A stretch of DNA of 60,109 nucleotides. Origin: Asticcacaulis biprosthecium C19. GTDB lineage: Bacteria > Pseudomonadota > Alphaproteobacteria > Caulobacterales > Caulobacteraceae. The position numbers and the translations under genes are program-made. The stretch lies in assembly GCF_000204015.1 (NCBI RefSeq), contig NZ_GL883078.1:123644-183752 (forward strand), read 5' to 3'. The notes under the pieces were generated by a model, which saw only the letters and a list, made by a program, of their open reading frames with translations, searched no databases and was not told where the DNA came from. Positions within the stretch are counted from its first letter, which is position 1, and every line of letters starts with the position of its first letter. Positions 42,869 through 51,958 of this stretch are shown here, in pieces.

Positions 42869-43909
42869 ATGCGTAAGTCCCTGATCACGTTCGCCGCCAG
42901 TATCGTCGCCATCACCTTGGCCACGGATGCCGTGGCCCAGATGCGCCTGATTTCCGACGGCCCGCAGATTGAACTGCGCGACCTGGCCGCCCGCGTCGTG
43001 GTCACGCCCGAGGATCGCAGCGACATCGACATCAAGGTTCGCTACGGCAAGGCCAAGGTACCGACCCTGATGATCTCCCAGCGCGGCAATGTGACCGTGC
43101 TGAACGGCCATCTGTCGGGCGGCAAGAGCAAGATGAACCTTCACTTCAACGAGGATGACCTGGCCAATGGTCAGGTGGCCATCGCCGGCCTGGGCAAGGT
43201 AAGATTCGACGACCTGCCGCTGATCTTCGTGCGCGTGCCCAACAACGCCGTGGTCAAGGACGCCGCCCTGACGGTCGGTCATGTCAAGCCCAGCCGCAGT
43301 CTGGACATGATCATGAGCGGCGCCGGCAGTTGGACGGTCGAGCCTGTCTCCGGACCGCTCAACATCATCAACAGCGGCGCCGGCGACATCAGCGTCTCGA
43401 CCGCTGGTGACTCCATTATCGACAATATGGGCTCGGGCGATATCAACGTTCAGTCGGTGCGCAAGCTGAAGCTGACCCAGACGGGGTCGGGTGGGTTCTC
43501 GGCGCACAACAGCCAGGACGTCGAGATTTTCAACCAGGGCTCGGGCGATGTAGAGGTGCTGAATGCGCGCTCGGTCAAGGCCAAGATGAACGGTTCGGGT
43601 GACCTGACGCTGGGCAATGTGATGAACGGCCTGACCCTGGTCAACAACGGTTCCAGCGACGTGTCGGTACAAAAGATAGCCGGACCTGTCTCGCTCAGCC
43701 TGGCCGGGTCCGGTGATGTCGACATTGCCGGTGGCCATATTCCGGGCTTTGTCATGAAGGGTTCGGGCTCGGGCGATGTTGCCTTCGGCGGCATTGCCGG
43801 CACGGTCAATATCGACGCCAACGGTCCGGGCGACATCAGCATCATGAAAGCCACCGGCCCCGTCATCACGAAGGTGAATGGCTCAGGCGAAATGTACATC
43901 GGCCAGTAA
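42869..43909 (+). CDS. Exported GIN-domain (DUF2807) beta-helix protein
   Basis: 346 residues with a signal peptide ending at AVAQ. The C-terminal 200 residues repeat the pattern GSGDI/GSGDV about every 20 residues (MSGAGSW, NSGAGDI, NMGSGDI, NQGSGDV, MNGSGDL, LAGSGDV, KGSGSGDV, NGPGDI, NGSGEM), which builds a right-handed beta-helix of the putative auto-transporter adhesin, head GIN domain. It is probably periplasmic or on the cell surface; the ligand is unknown. The ribosome site AAGGAAG is good. Confidence 0.85.
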   Translation: MRKSLITFAASIVAITLATDAVAQMRLISDGPQIELRDLAARVVVTPEDRSDIDIKVRYGKAKVPTLMISQRGNVTVLNGHLSGGKSKMNLHFNEDDLANGQVAIAGLGKVRFDDLPLIFVRVPNNAVVKDAALTVGHVKPSRSLDMIMSGAGSWTVEPVSGPLNIINSGAGDISVSTAGDSIIDNMGSGDINVQSVRKLKLTQTGSGGFSAHNSQDVEIFNQGSGDVEVLNARSVKAKMNGSGDLTLGNVMNGLTLVNNGSSDVSVQKIAGPVSLSLAGSGDVDIAGGHIPGFVMKGSGSGDVAFGGIAGTVNIDANGPGDISIMKATGPVITKVNGSGEMYIGQ

Positions 43910-44005
43910 ATCCACCACGCCTGCCTGCCGTTTGCCGTTGGCAAATGGTTAACGGCAGTGTAGTCTTCCGTCGGTGGCCGCGAAAACGGCTGTAAGGGGG
44001 CTTTC

Positions 44006-44833
44006 ATGGATCAGGTGATTTCCGTATTCAATGCCATCGGTGGTGGCATCGGCGGTGTGTGGGCTGCCTTGGGCGCCCTGTCGGTGCCAGTCCTGGTCCT
44101 GTTGATCGTCTTCGTCGCCATGGGGTTGAAAATCAATCAGGAATGGGAACGCGGCGTCGTCTATTTCCTGGGCCGCTATGCCTCGACGCGCGGTCCGGGT
44201 CTGTACTGGATCATCCCCTTCATCGAATACGTCAAACGGGTCGACGTCCGCATCCTGACGGTCAAGCTGGAAACCCAGGAAACCCTCAGCCGCGATGGCG
44301 TGGCGGTCCGCGTCAATGCCGTGGTGTGGTACAAGGTCATCGATCCAGCCAAGGCGCTGAACGCCGTGTTCGATCCCTATATGGCCGTGTTGCAGGCATC
44401 GGAAACGGCGCTGCGTGACACCATCGGCCAGCACGGTCTCGACGAATTGCTGAAGCATCGCGAGATGGTCAATGCCAAGCTGATGGACATGCTGGAACGG
44501 TCGGCGTCCAAATGGGGCGTAGATATCGACACCGTCGAAATGCGCGACCTCGACATTCCGGAACAGATGCAGCGCGCCCTGGCCCGTGAAGCCGAAGCAA
44601 CTCGCGAAGCCAAGGCCCGACTGATCAAGGCCCAGGGCGAAGCGGCGGCGGCGGAAACCCTGGTGGCGGCCGCCAAGATGATTCAGAGCGCCCCGGCGGC
44701 GCTGGAGCTGCGGCGTTTGCAGACCCTTAGCGAAATCGGCTCCGAGCAGAACACGACGATCGTTCTGGCCCTGCCGATGGAAATGACTCAGGCGGCAAGC
44801 GGTCTGATCGACATGGTCAAGAACAAGACCTAA
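44006..44833 (+). CDS. Slipin (stomatin/SPFH family) membrane protein
   Basis: 275 residues. One membrane helix (about 26-46) precedes the SPFH domain with INQEWERGVVYFLGRY, GLYWIIPFIEYVKRVDVRI, TVKLETQETLSRDGVAVRVNAVVWYKV and the later LDELLKHREMVNAKL and DIPEQMQRALAREAEATREA, then a coiled coil. Slipins make oligomeric membrane scaffolds. Many bacterial slipin genes pair with an nfeD gene; none is beside this one. It is convergent with uvrC across an iteron hairpin. Confidence 0.9.
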   Translation: MDQVISVFNAIGGGIGGVWAALGALSVPVLVLLIVFVAMGLKINQEWERGVVYFLGRYASTRGPGLYWIIPFIEYVKRVDVRILTVKLETQETLSRDGVAVRVNAVVWYKVIDPAKALNAVFDPYMAVLQASETALRDTIGQHGLDELLKHREMVNAKLMDMLERSASKWGVDIDTVEMRDLDIPEQMQRALAREAEATREAKARLIKAQGEAAAAETLVAAAKMIQSAPAALELRRLQTLSEIGSEQNTTIVLALPMEMTQAASGLIDMVKNKT

Positions 44834-44887
44834 GAGCGATCGAGATTAAGTTGTAAGGCGTCCGCGAGGCGGCTTCGTTCGCTAAGT

Positions 44888-44985
44888 GGTCCACAGATTA
44901 CACAGATTAGGCGCGCAAGCGCGCTGATTTTAATTGGCGCGAAGCGCCGTTCTTAATCCCGTCTAATCTGTGTAATCTGTGGATC
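44888..44985. repeat. Iteron hairpin, class B, with two internal hairpins
   Basis: The arms (44888-44910 and 44963-44985) match at 22 of 23 positions and carry CCA plus two CAGAT units 9 bases apart, with a worn third (GGGAT) on the right. Inside are GCGCGC-AA-GCGCGC and GGCGC-GAA-GCGCC, so the strand can fold as a three-branched structure. The locus lies between the slipin and uvrC genes and ends 5 bases before the uvrC stop. The copy at 48335-48450 is the same element in reverse. Confidence 0.88.
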
Positions 44986-44990
44986 CCCTT

Positions 44991-46895
44991 CTACCCTTCG
45001 CCATGGAAGAAGTCGTAGATCTTCTGCGCCAAGGCCGCGGAAATGCCTTCGACTTTTTGCAACTCCTCGACCCGTGCACTCGCGACCTCGCGGCCGGAAC
45101 CGAAGGCCGCCAACAGCGCTCGCTTTCTCCGCGCGCCGATGCCGTCAATATCGTCCAGCGGATTCTGTGAGATCGCCTTGTCGCGCTTGTGCCGGTTGGC
45201 GCCGATGGCATAGCGGTGGGCCTCATCGCGCAGCCGTTGCAGGTAATACAGGACCGGCGATTTCGGCTCCATCATGAACGGTAAGCGTCCAGGCATGAAG
45301 AAGCGCTCAAGACCCGCATCACGATCGGGTCCCTTGGCGACACCTACGATGCGGATATCCTCCATCGCCAGTTCCGCCATCACGCCGAGAACAGCGTCCA
45401 GTTGCCCCTGGCCGCCGTCGACCAGGACCAAATCCGGTTTGCCGAAGGCTTTCTCACCTTCGGGCACGTCCTTTTCCTTGATTAGCCGCATGAAACGGCG
45501 CCGGAAGACCTCGGCCATCATGGCGTAGTCGTCGCCCGGCTTGGTATCGAGATCCCGGATGGTGAACTTGCGGTACTGCCCTTTCATGAAGCCTTCCGGC
45601 CCGGCGACCACCATGCCGCCGACCGCATGGGTGCCGCCCAGGTGTGAGTTGTCGTAGACCTCGATGCGGATCGGGGGGGCGTCCAGGCCAAACGCCTCGG
45701 CCACGCCCTGCAACAGCTTCGACTGGGCCGAATGCTCGGCCAGCCGCCGCCCCAGTGCCGCCTTGGCGTTGTTCAAAGCATGCTGGACGATCTCGCACTT
45801 GCCACCGCGCATCGGCCGGGTGATCTGAACTTTGCGTCCGGCTTTCAGGCTGAGCGCCTCCATCATCAGGTCCGGCTCGTTGAGATCGTGGGACACCAGG
45901 ATCAGGCGCGGCACCTGGCGGTCCTGATAAAATTGCCCCAAGAAGGCATCGAGGATGGCGCCTTCGGTATCTTCGCTATCGACCCGCGGGAAGTAGGCGC
46001 GGTCGCCCCAATTTTGGCCGGCGCGGTAGAACACCACCTGCACGCAGGCGCCACCGCCTTGGGCAAACACCGAAAAGACATCGGCCTCTTCCTCGTTCAG
46101 ATCCACCGAGGTCGACATGGCGACGTGATTCAACGCCCGCACTCGGTCACGCAGATGGGCGGCACGCTCGAAGTCCATCTCGTCGGAAGCCTGCATCATC
46201 TCGGCGCTCATGCGCTCGATGACCTTGCGGCTCTTGCCCCGCAGGAAATCATGAGCCTGGCTGGCCAAGGCATTGTAGTCCGGCAGCGAGATGACGCCGG
46301 TGCACGGCGCACTGCACCGCTTGATCTGGTGCAGCATGCACGGCCGGGTGCGCGACGCGTAAACACTGTCCGTGCAGGTGCGTAACAGGAAGGCTTTCTG
46401 CAGCGTATCCAGGGTATTGTTGACGGCAAAGGTCGAGGCGAAGGGGCCGAAATAGTCGCCCGGAATGGAATGGGCGCCGCGATGTTTGGTGACCTGTGGC
46501 GCTTCGTGATCCTTGCGCACCAGGATCTCGGCAAACATCTTGTCGTCGCGCAGCAGCACATTGTAGCGCGGCTTTAAGGCCTTGATCAGCCGCGCCTCCA
46601 GCAGCAGAGCCTCGCCTTCGGTGTCAGTGCGGATCAGCACCATTTCACGCGTCAGGGCGACCATGCGGGCGATGCGCTGGGTATGGAACCGACCTTGCGC
46701 ATACTGCAGCACGCGCTTTTTGAGCGACTTGGCCTTGCCGACGTACAGGACCTCGCCGTCGTCGCCGAGCATGCGGTAGACGCCCGGCTTGTCAGGCGCC
46801 AGGGCCGCTTCACGCCGGATCAGCTCCGCGCCCTTCAGCGGTTCTTCCGGCGCCGGACTGTCCGGCGTAGCGATGGTGATTTCTGGATGGTCCAC
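44991..46895 (-). CDS. uvrC: UvrABC excinuclease subunit C
   Basis: 634 residues from a GTG. The GIY-YIG nuclease is at the N-terminus (KPGVYRMLGDDGEVLYVGKAKSLKKR), then the Cys-rich region (CTDSVYASRTRPCMLHQIKRCSAPC), a UVR helix (EMDFERAAHLRDRV), the RNase H-like endonuclease half with IEVYDNSHLGGTHAVGGMVV and LVDGGQGQLDAV, and a C-terminal double helix-hairpin-helix (LDDIDGIGARRKRALLAAFGS). It makes the incisions in nucleotide excision repair. Confidence 0.97.
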   Translation of the reverse strand: MDHPEITIATPDSPAPEEPLKGAELIRREAALAPDKPGVYRMLGDDGEVLYVGKAKSLKKRVLQYAQGRFHTQRIARMVALTREMVLIRTDTEGEALLLEARLIKALKPRYNVLLRDDKMFAEILVRKDHEAPQVTKHRGAHSIPGDYFGPFASTFAVNNTLDTLQKAFLLRTCTDSVYASRTRPCMLHQIKRCSAPCTGVISLPDYNALASQAHDFLRGKSRKVIERMSAEMMQASDEMDFERAAHLRDRVRALNHVAMSTSVDLNEEEADVFSVFAQGGGACVQVVFYRAGQNWGDRAYFPRVDSEDTEGAILDAFLGQFYQDRQVPRLILVSHDLNEPDLMMEALSLKAGRKVQITRPMRGGKCEIVQHALNNAKAALGRRLAEHSAQSKLLQGVAEAFGLDAPPIRIEVYDNSHLGGTHAVGGMVVAGPEGFMKGQYRKFTIRDLDTKPGDDYAMMAEVFRRRFMRLIKEKDVPEGEKAFGKPDLVLVDGGQGQLDAVLGVMAELAMEDIRIVGVAKGPDRDAGLERFFMPGRLPFMMEPKSPVLYYLQRLRDEAHRYAIGANRHKRDKAISQNPLDDIDGIGARRKRALLAAFGSGREVASARVEELQKVEGISAALAQKIYDFFHGEG

Positions 46896-47117
46896 GACTC
46901 AACTTCTACTCTGTCTTCTGCCAATAGACGACAGCGGCGCATAACTCTAAATCAGGATTCTACCCTGATTTGGCAAGGGCATCAGATAGCTTCTTGGCCA
47001 GCCGCGCACGTTTGTGCGAGCCCGCGCGGCGCGTGAGCGCATACAGTGTAACAATTTCTGTTCACGGGCGCGTGATATTGCACTTGCGAAAATCGCCGTT
47101 TTTAGTATCCACAGCAT

Positions 47118-48305
47118 ATGCGTTTTGTATCGTCCGTTTTCCAGAGTCTGAAGGTGGCTTCAGGATCTTTCGCTGCGGCATTGACCGCCGCGGCGCCGGG
47201 ATCGTCCCCGGCCGAGATCCGTTCGCTCACCGGCCTGCGCGGCCTGGCGGCTCTGTACGTGGTGATCTTCCACGCCAACGGGTTCTGGAAGTTCCCTGAT
47301 CCGGTGCGGCCGTTCATCCATCACGGCTATATGGCGGTCGACCTGTTCTTCATTCTAAGCGGGTTCGTCATGGCGATGACCTATGCCCACATGTTCGAAG
47401 ACGGCTTCTGCTTCAAGAAGTTCAAGCACTTCCTGGTACTACGCCTGGTGCGGATCTATCCGTTGTTCGCCCTGATGACGGTGCTGACCGCAATCCTAAT
47501 CGTCACCGTCCTGGCGCCGACCTACCGCTTCGAAGACCTGCCTCTGGCCCTTCTGCCGAACTTTACCCTCACCCAGGTGTGGGGCCTGTCCAACTCGATC
47601 GTGCCCCAAGCATGGTCGATTTCGGCGGAATGGGCCGCCTATCTGCTGTTCCCTCCCGGTGTCTGGCTGGCGCTGAAGGTGTCGCGACGCTGGACCGTGC
47701 TGGGCCTGCTGGCCAGCTTTGCTGTGTTGGGCGCCATTGCCTACGGCCCGCACTGGATTGCCGAAACGCCGCTGCGCGGCCGCCACGGCCCCCTGGATAT
47801 CGTCAGCTCCTACGCCCTTGGCACGACCCTGCGCTGCCTGGCGTCGTTCTACATCGGCCTCGTCGCCTGGCGGTTCAAGGACCTGATCCCGGCGCGCGCC
47901 GCCGGCGTTCTGTTCCTTCTGGCGTTGCTCCTGCTCTCTATGAAGGGGTCGGACCTGATCCTGGTCGGCGTCTTTGGCGTGCTGATTATGGCGCTCAGCC
48001 ACGACACCGGATGGGTGGCGCGGCTGATGCAGGTGCGCTGGGTCTATTGGCTGGGCGGCATTTCCTATGCCCTGTATCTGATCCACGACATCGTCCAGAA
48101 GATCATCTTCCAGTCCTTTCCGGGCTGGGGCCTCAGCGGCGCCCTGCCGAAGTGGGGCTGGGTCATCGTGTCGGTGACCGTATCGATTGCCCTGGCAGCG
48201 CTGAGCCATTACCAGTTCGAAAAGCCCTCACGGACATGGTTCCGTCGCCTGATCAAGAACCCGCCGGCCTCGAAGCCGCGCGAAGTCCTGACGCCAGCGG
48301 AGTAA
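47118..48305 (+). CDS. Acyltransferase 3 family membrane protein
   Basis: 395 residues with about ten membrane helices. The N-terminal IRSLTGLRGLAALYVVIFHANGF supplies the catalytic-type His after the first helix, followed by HGYMAVDLFFILSGFVM and the RLVRIYPLFALM motif with conserved Arg; further on GISYALYLIHD. The family (OafA/WecH type) acylates sugars of surface polysaccharides or exported metabolites using cytoplasmic acyl-CoA. The ATG at 47118 follows a weakly AT-rich stretch, and no good ribosome site is seen. Confidence 0.88.
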   Translation: MRFVSSVFQSLKVASGSFAAALTAAAPGSSPAEIRSLTGLRGLAALYVVIFHANGFWKFPDPVRPFIHHGYMAVDLFFILSGFVMAMTYAHMFEDGFCFKKFKHFLVLRLVRIYPLFALMTVLTAILIVTVLAPTYRFEDLPLALLPNFTLTQVWGLSNSIVPQAWSISAEWAAYLLFPPGVWLALKVSRRWTVLGLLASFAVLGAIAYGPHWIAETPLRGRHGPLDIVSSYALGTTLRCLASFYIGLVAWRFKDLIPARAAGVLFLLALLLLSMKGSDLILVGVFGVLIMALSHDTGWVARLMQVRWVYWLGGISYALYLIHDIVQKIIFQSFPGWGLSGALPKWGWVIVSVTVSIALAALSHYQFEKPSRTWFRRLIKNPPASKPREVLTPAE

Positions 48306-48334
48306 ACCCTCGCGCCGGTTACTGCGGCAGTCTT

Positions 48335-48450
48335 CGCGAAGTGGGTCCACAGATTACACAGATTAAGAGAGATTAAGAACGGCGCTTCGCGCCAAGAATA
48401 ATCAGCGCGCTTGCGCGCTTAATCTGTGTAATCTGTGGACCCACTTCGCG
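48335..48450. repeat. Iteron hairpin, class B, reverse-oriented sister of the 44.9-kb copy
   Basis: Perfect 33-bp arms (48335-48367 with 48418-48450) start with CGCGAAGTGGGTCCA and carry two CAGAT units 9 bases apart. The interior, read on the other strand, has the same two hairpins in the same order as the copy at 44888 (GCGCGC-AA-GCGCGC and GGCGC-GAA-GCGCC) and a shared GTTCTTAAT. It lies between convergent genes. Confidence 0.9.
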
Positions 48451-48486
48451 TAAATGGCCGCTACGCGGCGCTTTCGAGACAGGCAT

Positions 48487-49812
48487 CTATTCTAGCTTAT
48501 CAGCCTTGTACAGCGTCGGGAACAGCTTGATCCAGGCGCCCGTCACAATCAGAGAACCGATGCCGCCGAACAGGGCCGCACCGACCGGGCCTAGTATGCG
48601 CGCTGCCACGCCGCTTTCAAATTCGCCCAACTCGTTCGACGCCCCGATAAACAGGTAGGACACCGACGCCACCCGACCGCGCATATGGTCGGGCGTCACA
48701 ATCTGGACCAGGGTACCGCGGACATAGACGCTGATCATGTCGGCCGCGCCCAGCACGGTCATGGCGAAGATCGACAGCCAGACATTGGTCGACCGGCCGA
48801 AGACGATCGTCGCCACGCCGAAGATGGCCACACCGCCGTACATCCACGGCCCGGCATGACGGCGCAAGGGCCGAAGCGACAGGTAGAAGGACATGATCAG
48901 CGCACCAATCGCCGGCGACGCCCGCAACAGACCAAAGGCAATTGCCGCCGGCAGCAGGGTATCGGCAACGATGACGTCGCGGACAAACACCGGCATCAAC
49001 GCCGTCGCACCGCCCAGCAGCACGGCGAACAGGTCCAGCGAAATCGCGCCCAGGATCAGCTTGTTGGTCCAGATATAGTTCCATCCCTCCTTCACCATCT
49101 GGGTCTTGGAGGTGGTGGACGGTTCCGGCGCCGTCTTCGCCTTGATCGTGAACACCAGGACCGACGCGACGACCAGCAGGACGGCACAAAAACCATAGGC
49201 AAAATGGGTCGAAAATCCGATCAGCACGCCGCCGAGGGCCGGGCCGACGATCAGGCCGGTCTGAAAGGCCATGGAGTTGACGGCAATCGCCTTGGGCAGC
49301 ACGAACTTGGGCACCAGCATCGGGCCGATGGCCGAACTGGCCGGCGCGCTGAAGGCGCGGAAAGCGCCCAGGACGGCGCTGAGGGCAAAAAAGCCCCAGA
49401 ACGGCGCCGCCGGCAGAAACGAATAGGCCAGGAACCCCAGCGACAGCAGCATTTGCCCGACCAGGACGATAGAGATGATCTTCTTGCGATCATAGCGGTC
49501 CGCAATGATGCCAGCCGGGATGGTGAAGGCGAACAGGGTAATGAACTGCGCCAGGCCGATGAGGCCGACATACAGCGCCGATTCCAGCACGTTGGAGGTC
49601 TGACGGGCGATGTCGTAAACCTGCCAGCCTATGGCCGCGCTTTGCGCCGATGTCCCCAACACACCGCACAGGCGCGACAGCCAGAAGGCGCGGAAATCGG
49701 GGATCTGGAGCGGGTGGCGCTGATCCTGATCGGCATCAGGCACGTTGGGGGTCTCGCGTGGAGTCTCTGGCGTCACGGCAACAGCCTTTGCACACAAATG
49801 AGTTGCGGGCAC
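48487..49812 (-). CDS. MFS transporter of the EntS/DHA3 drug-exporter type
   Basis: 441 residues from a GTG at 49812, or 429 from a GTG at 49776; the first is 26 bases from the dapE ATG, so the second leaves more promoter room. The N-terminal signature PDFRAFWLSRLCGVLGTSAQSAAIGWQVYDIARQ (in parts) and the motif PAGIIADRYDRKKIISIVLVGQ are those of the MFS_3 family, with FRAFSAPASSAIGPMLVP and DHMRGRVASVSYLFIGASNELGEFESG near the end. Twelve helices are expected. Substrates may be siderophores or drugs; unknown here. Confidence 0.85.
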   Translation of the reverse strand: MPATHLCAKAVAVTPETPRETPNVPDADQDQRHPLQIPDFRAFWLSRLCGVLGTSAQSAAIGWQVYDIARQTSNVLESALYVGLIGLAQFITLFAFTIPAGIIADRYDRKKIISIVLVGQMLLSLGFLAYSFLPAAPFWGFFALSAVLGAFRAFSAPASSAIGPMLVPKFVLPKAIAVNSMAFQTGLIVGPALGGVLIGFSTHFAYGFCAVLLVVASVLVFTIKAKTAPEPSTTSKTQMVKEGWNYIWTNKLILGAISLDLFAVLLGGATALMPVFVRDVIVADTLLPAAIAFGLLRASPAIGALIMSFYLSLRPLRRHAGPWMYGGVAIFGVATIVFGRSTNVWLSIFAMTVLGAADMISVYVRGTLVQIVTPDHMRGRVASVSYLFIGASNELGEFESGVAARILGPVGAALFGGIGSLIVTGAWIKLFPTLYKADKLE

Positions 49813-49838
49813 CCTATTTGAGTCTTACATCCACCGCC

Positions 49839-50990
49839 ATGCCGAACACCGTAAAATCCACGCCAATTGACCCTGTTGTCCTGACCCAGAACCTGATCCG
49901 CCGCGAGTCGGTCACGCCGGCCGATGCCGGCGCCATGGATGTGGTCCAGCGGGTCCTGGAAGGCCTGGGCTTTGCCTGTGAGCGGCTGAAATTCGGTCAA
50001 ATCGAAAACCTCTATGCCCGCCGCGGCACCACTGGGCCAAACCTGTGTTTCGCCGGCCATACCGATGTTGTGCCGGGCGGCGTGCGGTCGTTGTGGCGGT
50101 ACGATCCGTTCGGCGCTGAAATCCACGATGGCCTGGTGATCGGCCGCGGCGCCGTAGATATGAAGGGCGGCATTGCCGCCTGGATCGCGGCTGTGTCGCG
50201 GGTCGACGTCCCAGGGTCCCTTTCGTTCCTGATCACAGGCGACGAGGAAGGCGAAGCCAGCGACGGCACGATCCGGGTGGTCGAATGGCTGCGTGAACGC
50301 GGTGAGGTCATCGATCACTGCATCGTCGGCGAGCCGTCTTCCTCGGCGCAGTTGGGTGACATGATCAAGGTCGGCCGGAGGGGCTCGATCAACGCCACCT
50401 TCACCGTCACGGGCAAGCAGGGCCATGTCGCCTATCCACAGCGCGCTCTGAACCCCCTGCCCGTTCTGGTCGACCTGGTGGCGGCGTTAAAGGCGCGCGT
50501 CCTGGATGATGGTTATGAGGGCTTTCCGCCGTCGAACCTGGAAATTACCACGATCGATACCGGCAATACAGCGACAAATGTCATCCCGCAGTCTGCGATG
50601 GCACGGGTCAATATCCGCTTCAACCCCACACATACCGGGGCTGAGTTGAAAGCATGGTTCGAGGGGCTGGCGGTGGACCATGCCGCGCGGTCGGGTGCCA
50701 AGATCGATGTCCGGGTCAGCATTTCGGGCGAGGCCTTCCTGACCGAGCCCGGCCCCTTTGTCGACCTGATCGCCGAGGTCATCCAGGCGCAATTCGGCAT
50801 CGAGACGGATCGTTCAACCACGGGCGGAACCTCGGACGCGCGGTTTATCCGGGCGCTGTGTCCGGTGGTCGAATTCGGCCTGGTCGGCCAGACCATGCAC
50901 CAGATCAATGAGTGCGTCCCGGTGACGGAACTACAGGCTTTGACGGACGTGTATGCGGCTTTGATTGAAGCCTATTTCAGGAGATTCTGA
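49839..50990 (+). CDS. dapE: Succinyl-diaminopimelate desuccinylase
   Basis: 383 residues, the normal length. M20 metallopeptidase motifs: CFAGHTDVVPGG (first metal His and Asp), GRGAVDMKGGIAAW (bridging Asp), ITGDEEGEA (catalytic and metal Glu), the dimerisation domain with KQGHVAYPQRALNP, and GTSDARF and the final TMHQINECVPV. It makes diaminopimelate for lysine and peptidoglycan. It is divergent from the MFS gene and convergent with truA. Confidence 0.95.
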   Translation: MPNTVKSTPIDPVVLTQNLIRRESVTPADAGAMDVVQRVLEGLGFACERLKFGQIENLYARRGTTGPNLCFAGHTDVVPGGVRSLWRYDPFGAEIHDGLVIGRGAVDMKGGIAAWIAAVSRVDVPGSLSFLITGDEEGEASDGTIRVVEWLRERGEVIDHCIVGEPSSSAQLGDMIKVGRRGSINATFTVTGKQGHVAYPQRALNPLPVLVDLVAALKARVLDDGYEGFPPSNLEITTIDTGNTATNVIPQSAMARVNIRFNPTHTGAELKAWFEGLAVDHAARSGAKIDVRVSISGEAFLTEPGPFVDLIAEVIQAQFGIETDRSTTGGTSDARFIRALCPVVEFGLVGQTMHQINECVPVTELQALTDVYAALIEAYFRRF

Positions 50991-51000
50991 CAGCAATAAG

Positions 51001-51169
51001 GTTGTCCACAGATAAGCCAGATAAGCCAGATGGACAGCGCTTCCGAACCATAGCTTGTTGAAATGTATGAAGTTTCGACGAGCTTTGCTCGTCATTTTTC
51101 CGTTGGTTGATCCGCGATTTCAACCGTCTGCGCTGTCCATCTGGCTTATCTGGCTTATCTGTGGACAAC
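51001..51169. repeat. Iteron hairpin, class A, perfect 40-bp arms, no gene
   Basis: 51001-51040 and 51130-51169 are exact inverted repeats of 40 bases: GTTGTCCA, three CAGAT units 9 bases apart (CAGATAAGC type) and GGACAGCGC. This is the same class as the ends of the GxxExxY unit at 3.2-3.8 kb. The 89-base centre holds GTTGAAAT/ATTTCAAC (51057-51064 with 51117-51124) and GACGAGC-TTT-GCTCGTC. The locus lies between the dapE and truA stops. Confidence 0.92.
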
Positions 51170-51184
51170 CCTTTTTGCGCACGT

Positions 51185-51958
51185 TCAGATCGAGCTGTAG
51201 GTGCCGAAATCGGGCTCCGCCTCATAGGTGACATGCGTCAGATACAGCCCTTCCGGCGGGGCGACTTGGCCGCAGGCGGCGCGGTCTTTGGCCGCCAGAG
51301 CCTCCGCCACATCCGCGATATCCCAACGGCCGATACCGGCTTCTACCAATGTCCCCGTCATCGACCGCACTTGGCGATGCAGGAAGGATCGTGCCGCGAA
51401 GACCAGATGGATTTCGTCACCGAAGCGCTTCACCCGCGCGATATCCAAAGTCTTGACCGGGGATTTCGCCTGGCATTCAACGTGGCGGAAGGTCGTAAAA
51501 TCATGCGTGCCGACCAAAGCTTTCGCCGCCTGCGCCATCACCTCGGCATCCAGCGGCTTCTTGACATGCCAAACCCGGCCCATATCCAAGGCCGGTGGGG
51601 CCCGTCGGGTGAGGATGCGATAGAGATACATCCGCCCCGTTGCCGAAAACCGCGCCGAGAACTCATCATCGACCTGTTCGGCCGCAAGGACCGACACCGG
51701 CTCGCGCGCCAGGAAAGCATTCATCGCGTCGCGTACCGTATCGGCCTTGAACGCTTTGCTGAGGTCGAAGCTGACCACCTGCCCCGTCGCATGCACGCCT
51801 GTATCGGTCCGGCCAGCCGCCGTGATGCGCAGAGCTTCACCCGAAAAGCCCAGGATGGCACGCTCAAGTGATGCCTGGACGGTCGGATGGTCGCCCTGGG
51901 CCTGGAAGCCCTTATAGGGGCGGCCATCATATTCGATCAGGCAGCGATAGCGCGGCAT
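51185..51958 (-). CDS. truA: tRNA pseudouridine synthase A (positions 38-40)
   Basis: 257 residues from the ATG at 51958, which overlaps the fmt stop by one base (TGATG). Motifs: [34 protein letters not shown] with the catalytic Asp, and the second half with [31 protein letters not shown] and [20 protein letters not shown]. It converts uridines 38-40 in tRNA anticodon arms. Last gene of the def-fmt-truA group. Confidence 0.96.
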   Translation of the reverse strand: MPRYRCLIEYDGRPYKGFQAQGDHPTVQASLERAILGFSGEALRITAAGRTDTGVHATGQVVSFDLSKAFKADTVRDAMNAFLAREPVSVLAAEQVDDEFSARFSATGRMYLYRILTRRAPPALDMGRVWHVKKPLDAEVMAQAAKALVGTHDFTTFRHVECQAKSPVKTLDIARVKRFGDEIHLVFAARSFLHRQVRSMTGTLVEAGIGRWDIADVAEALAAKDRAACGQVAPPEGLYLTHVTYEAEPDFGTYSSI

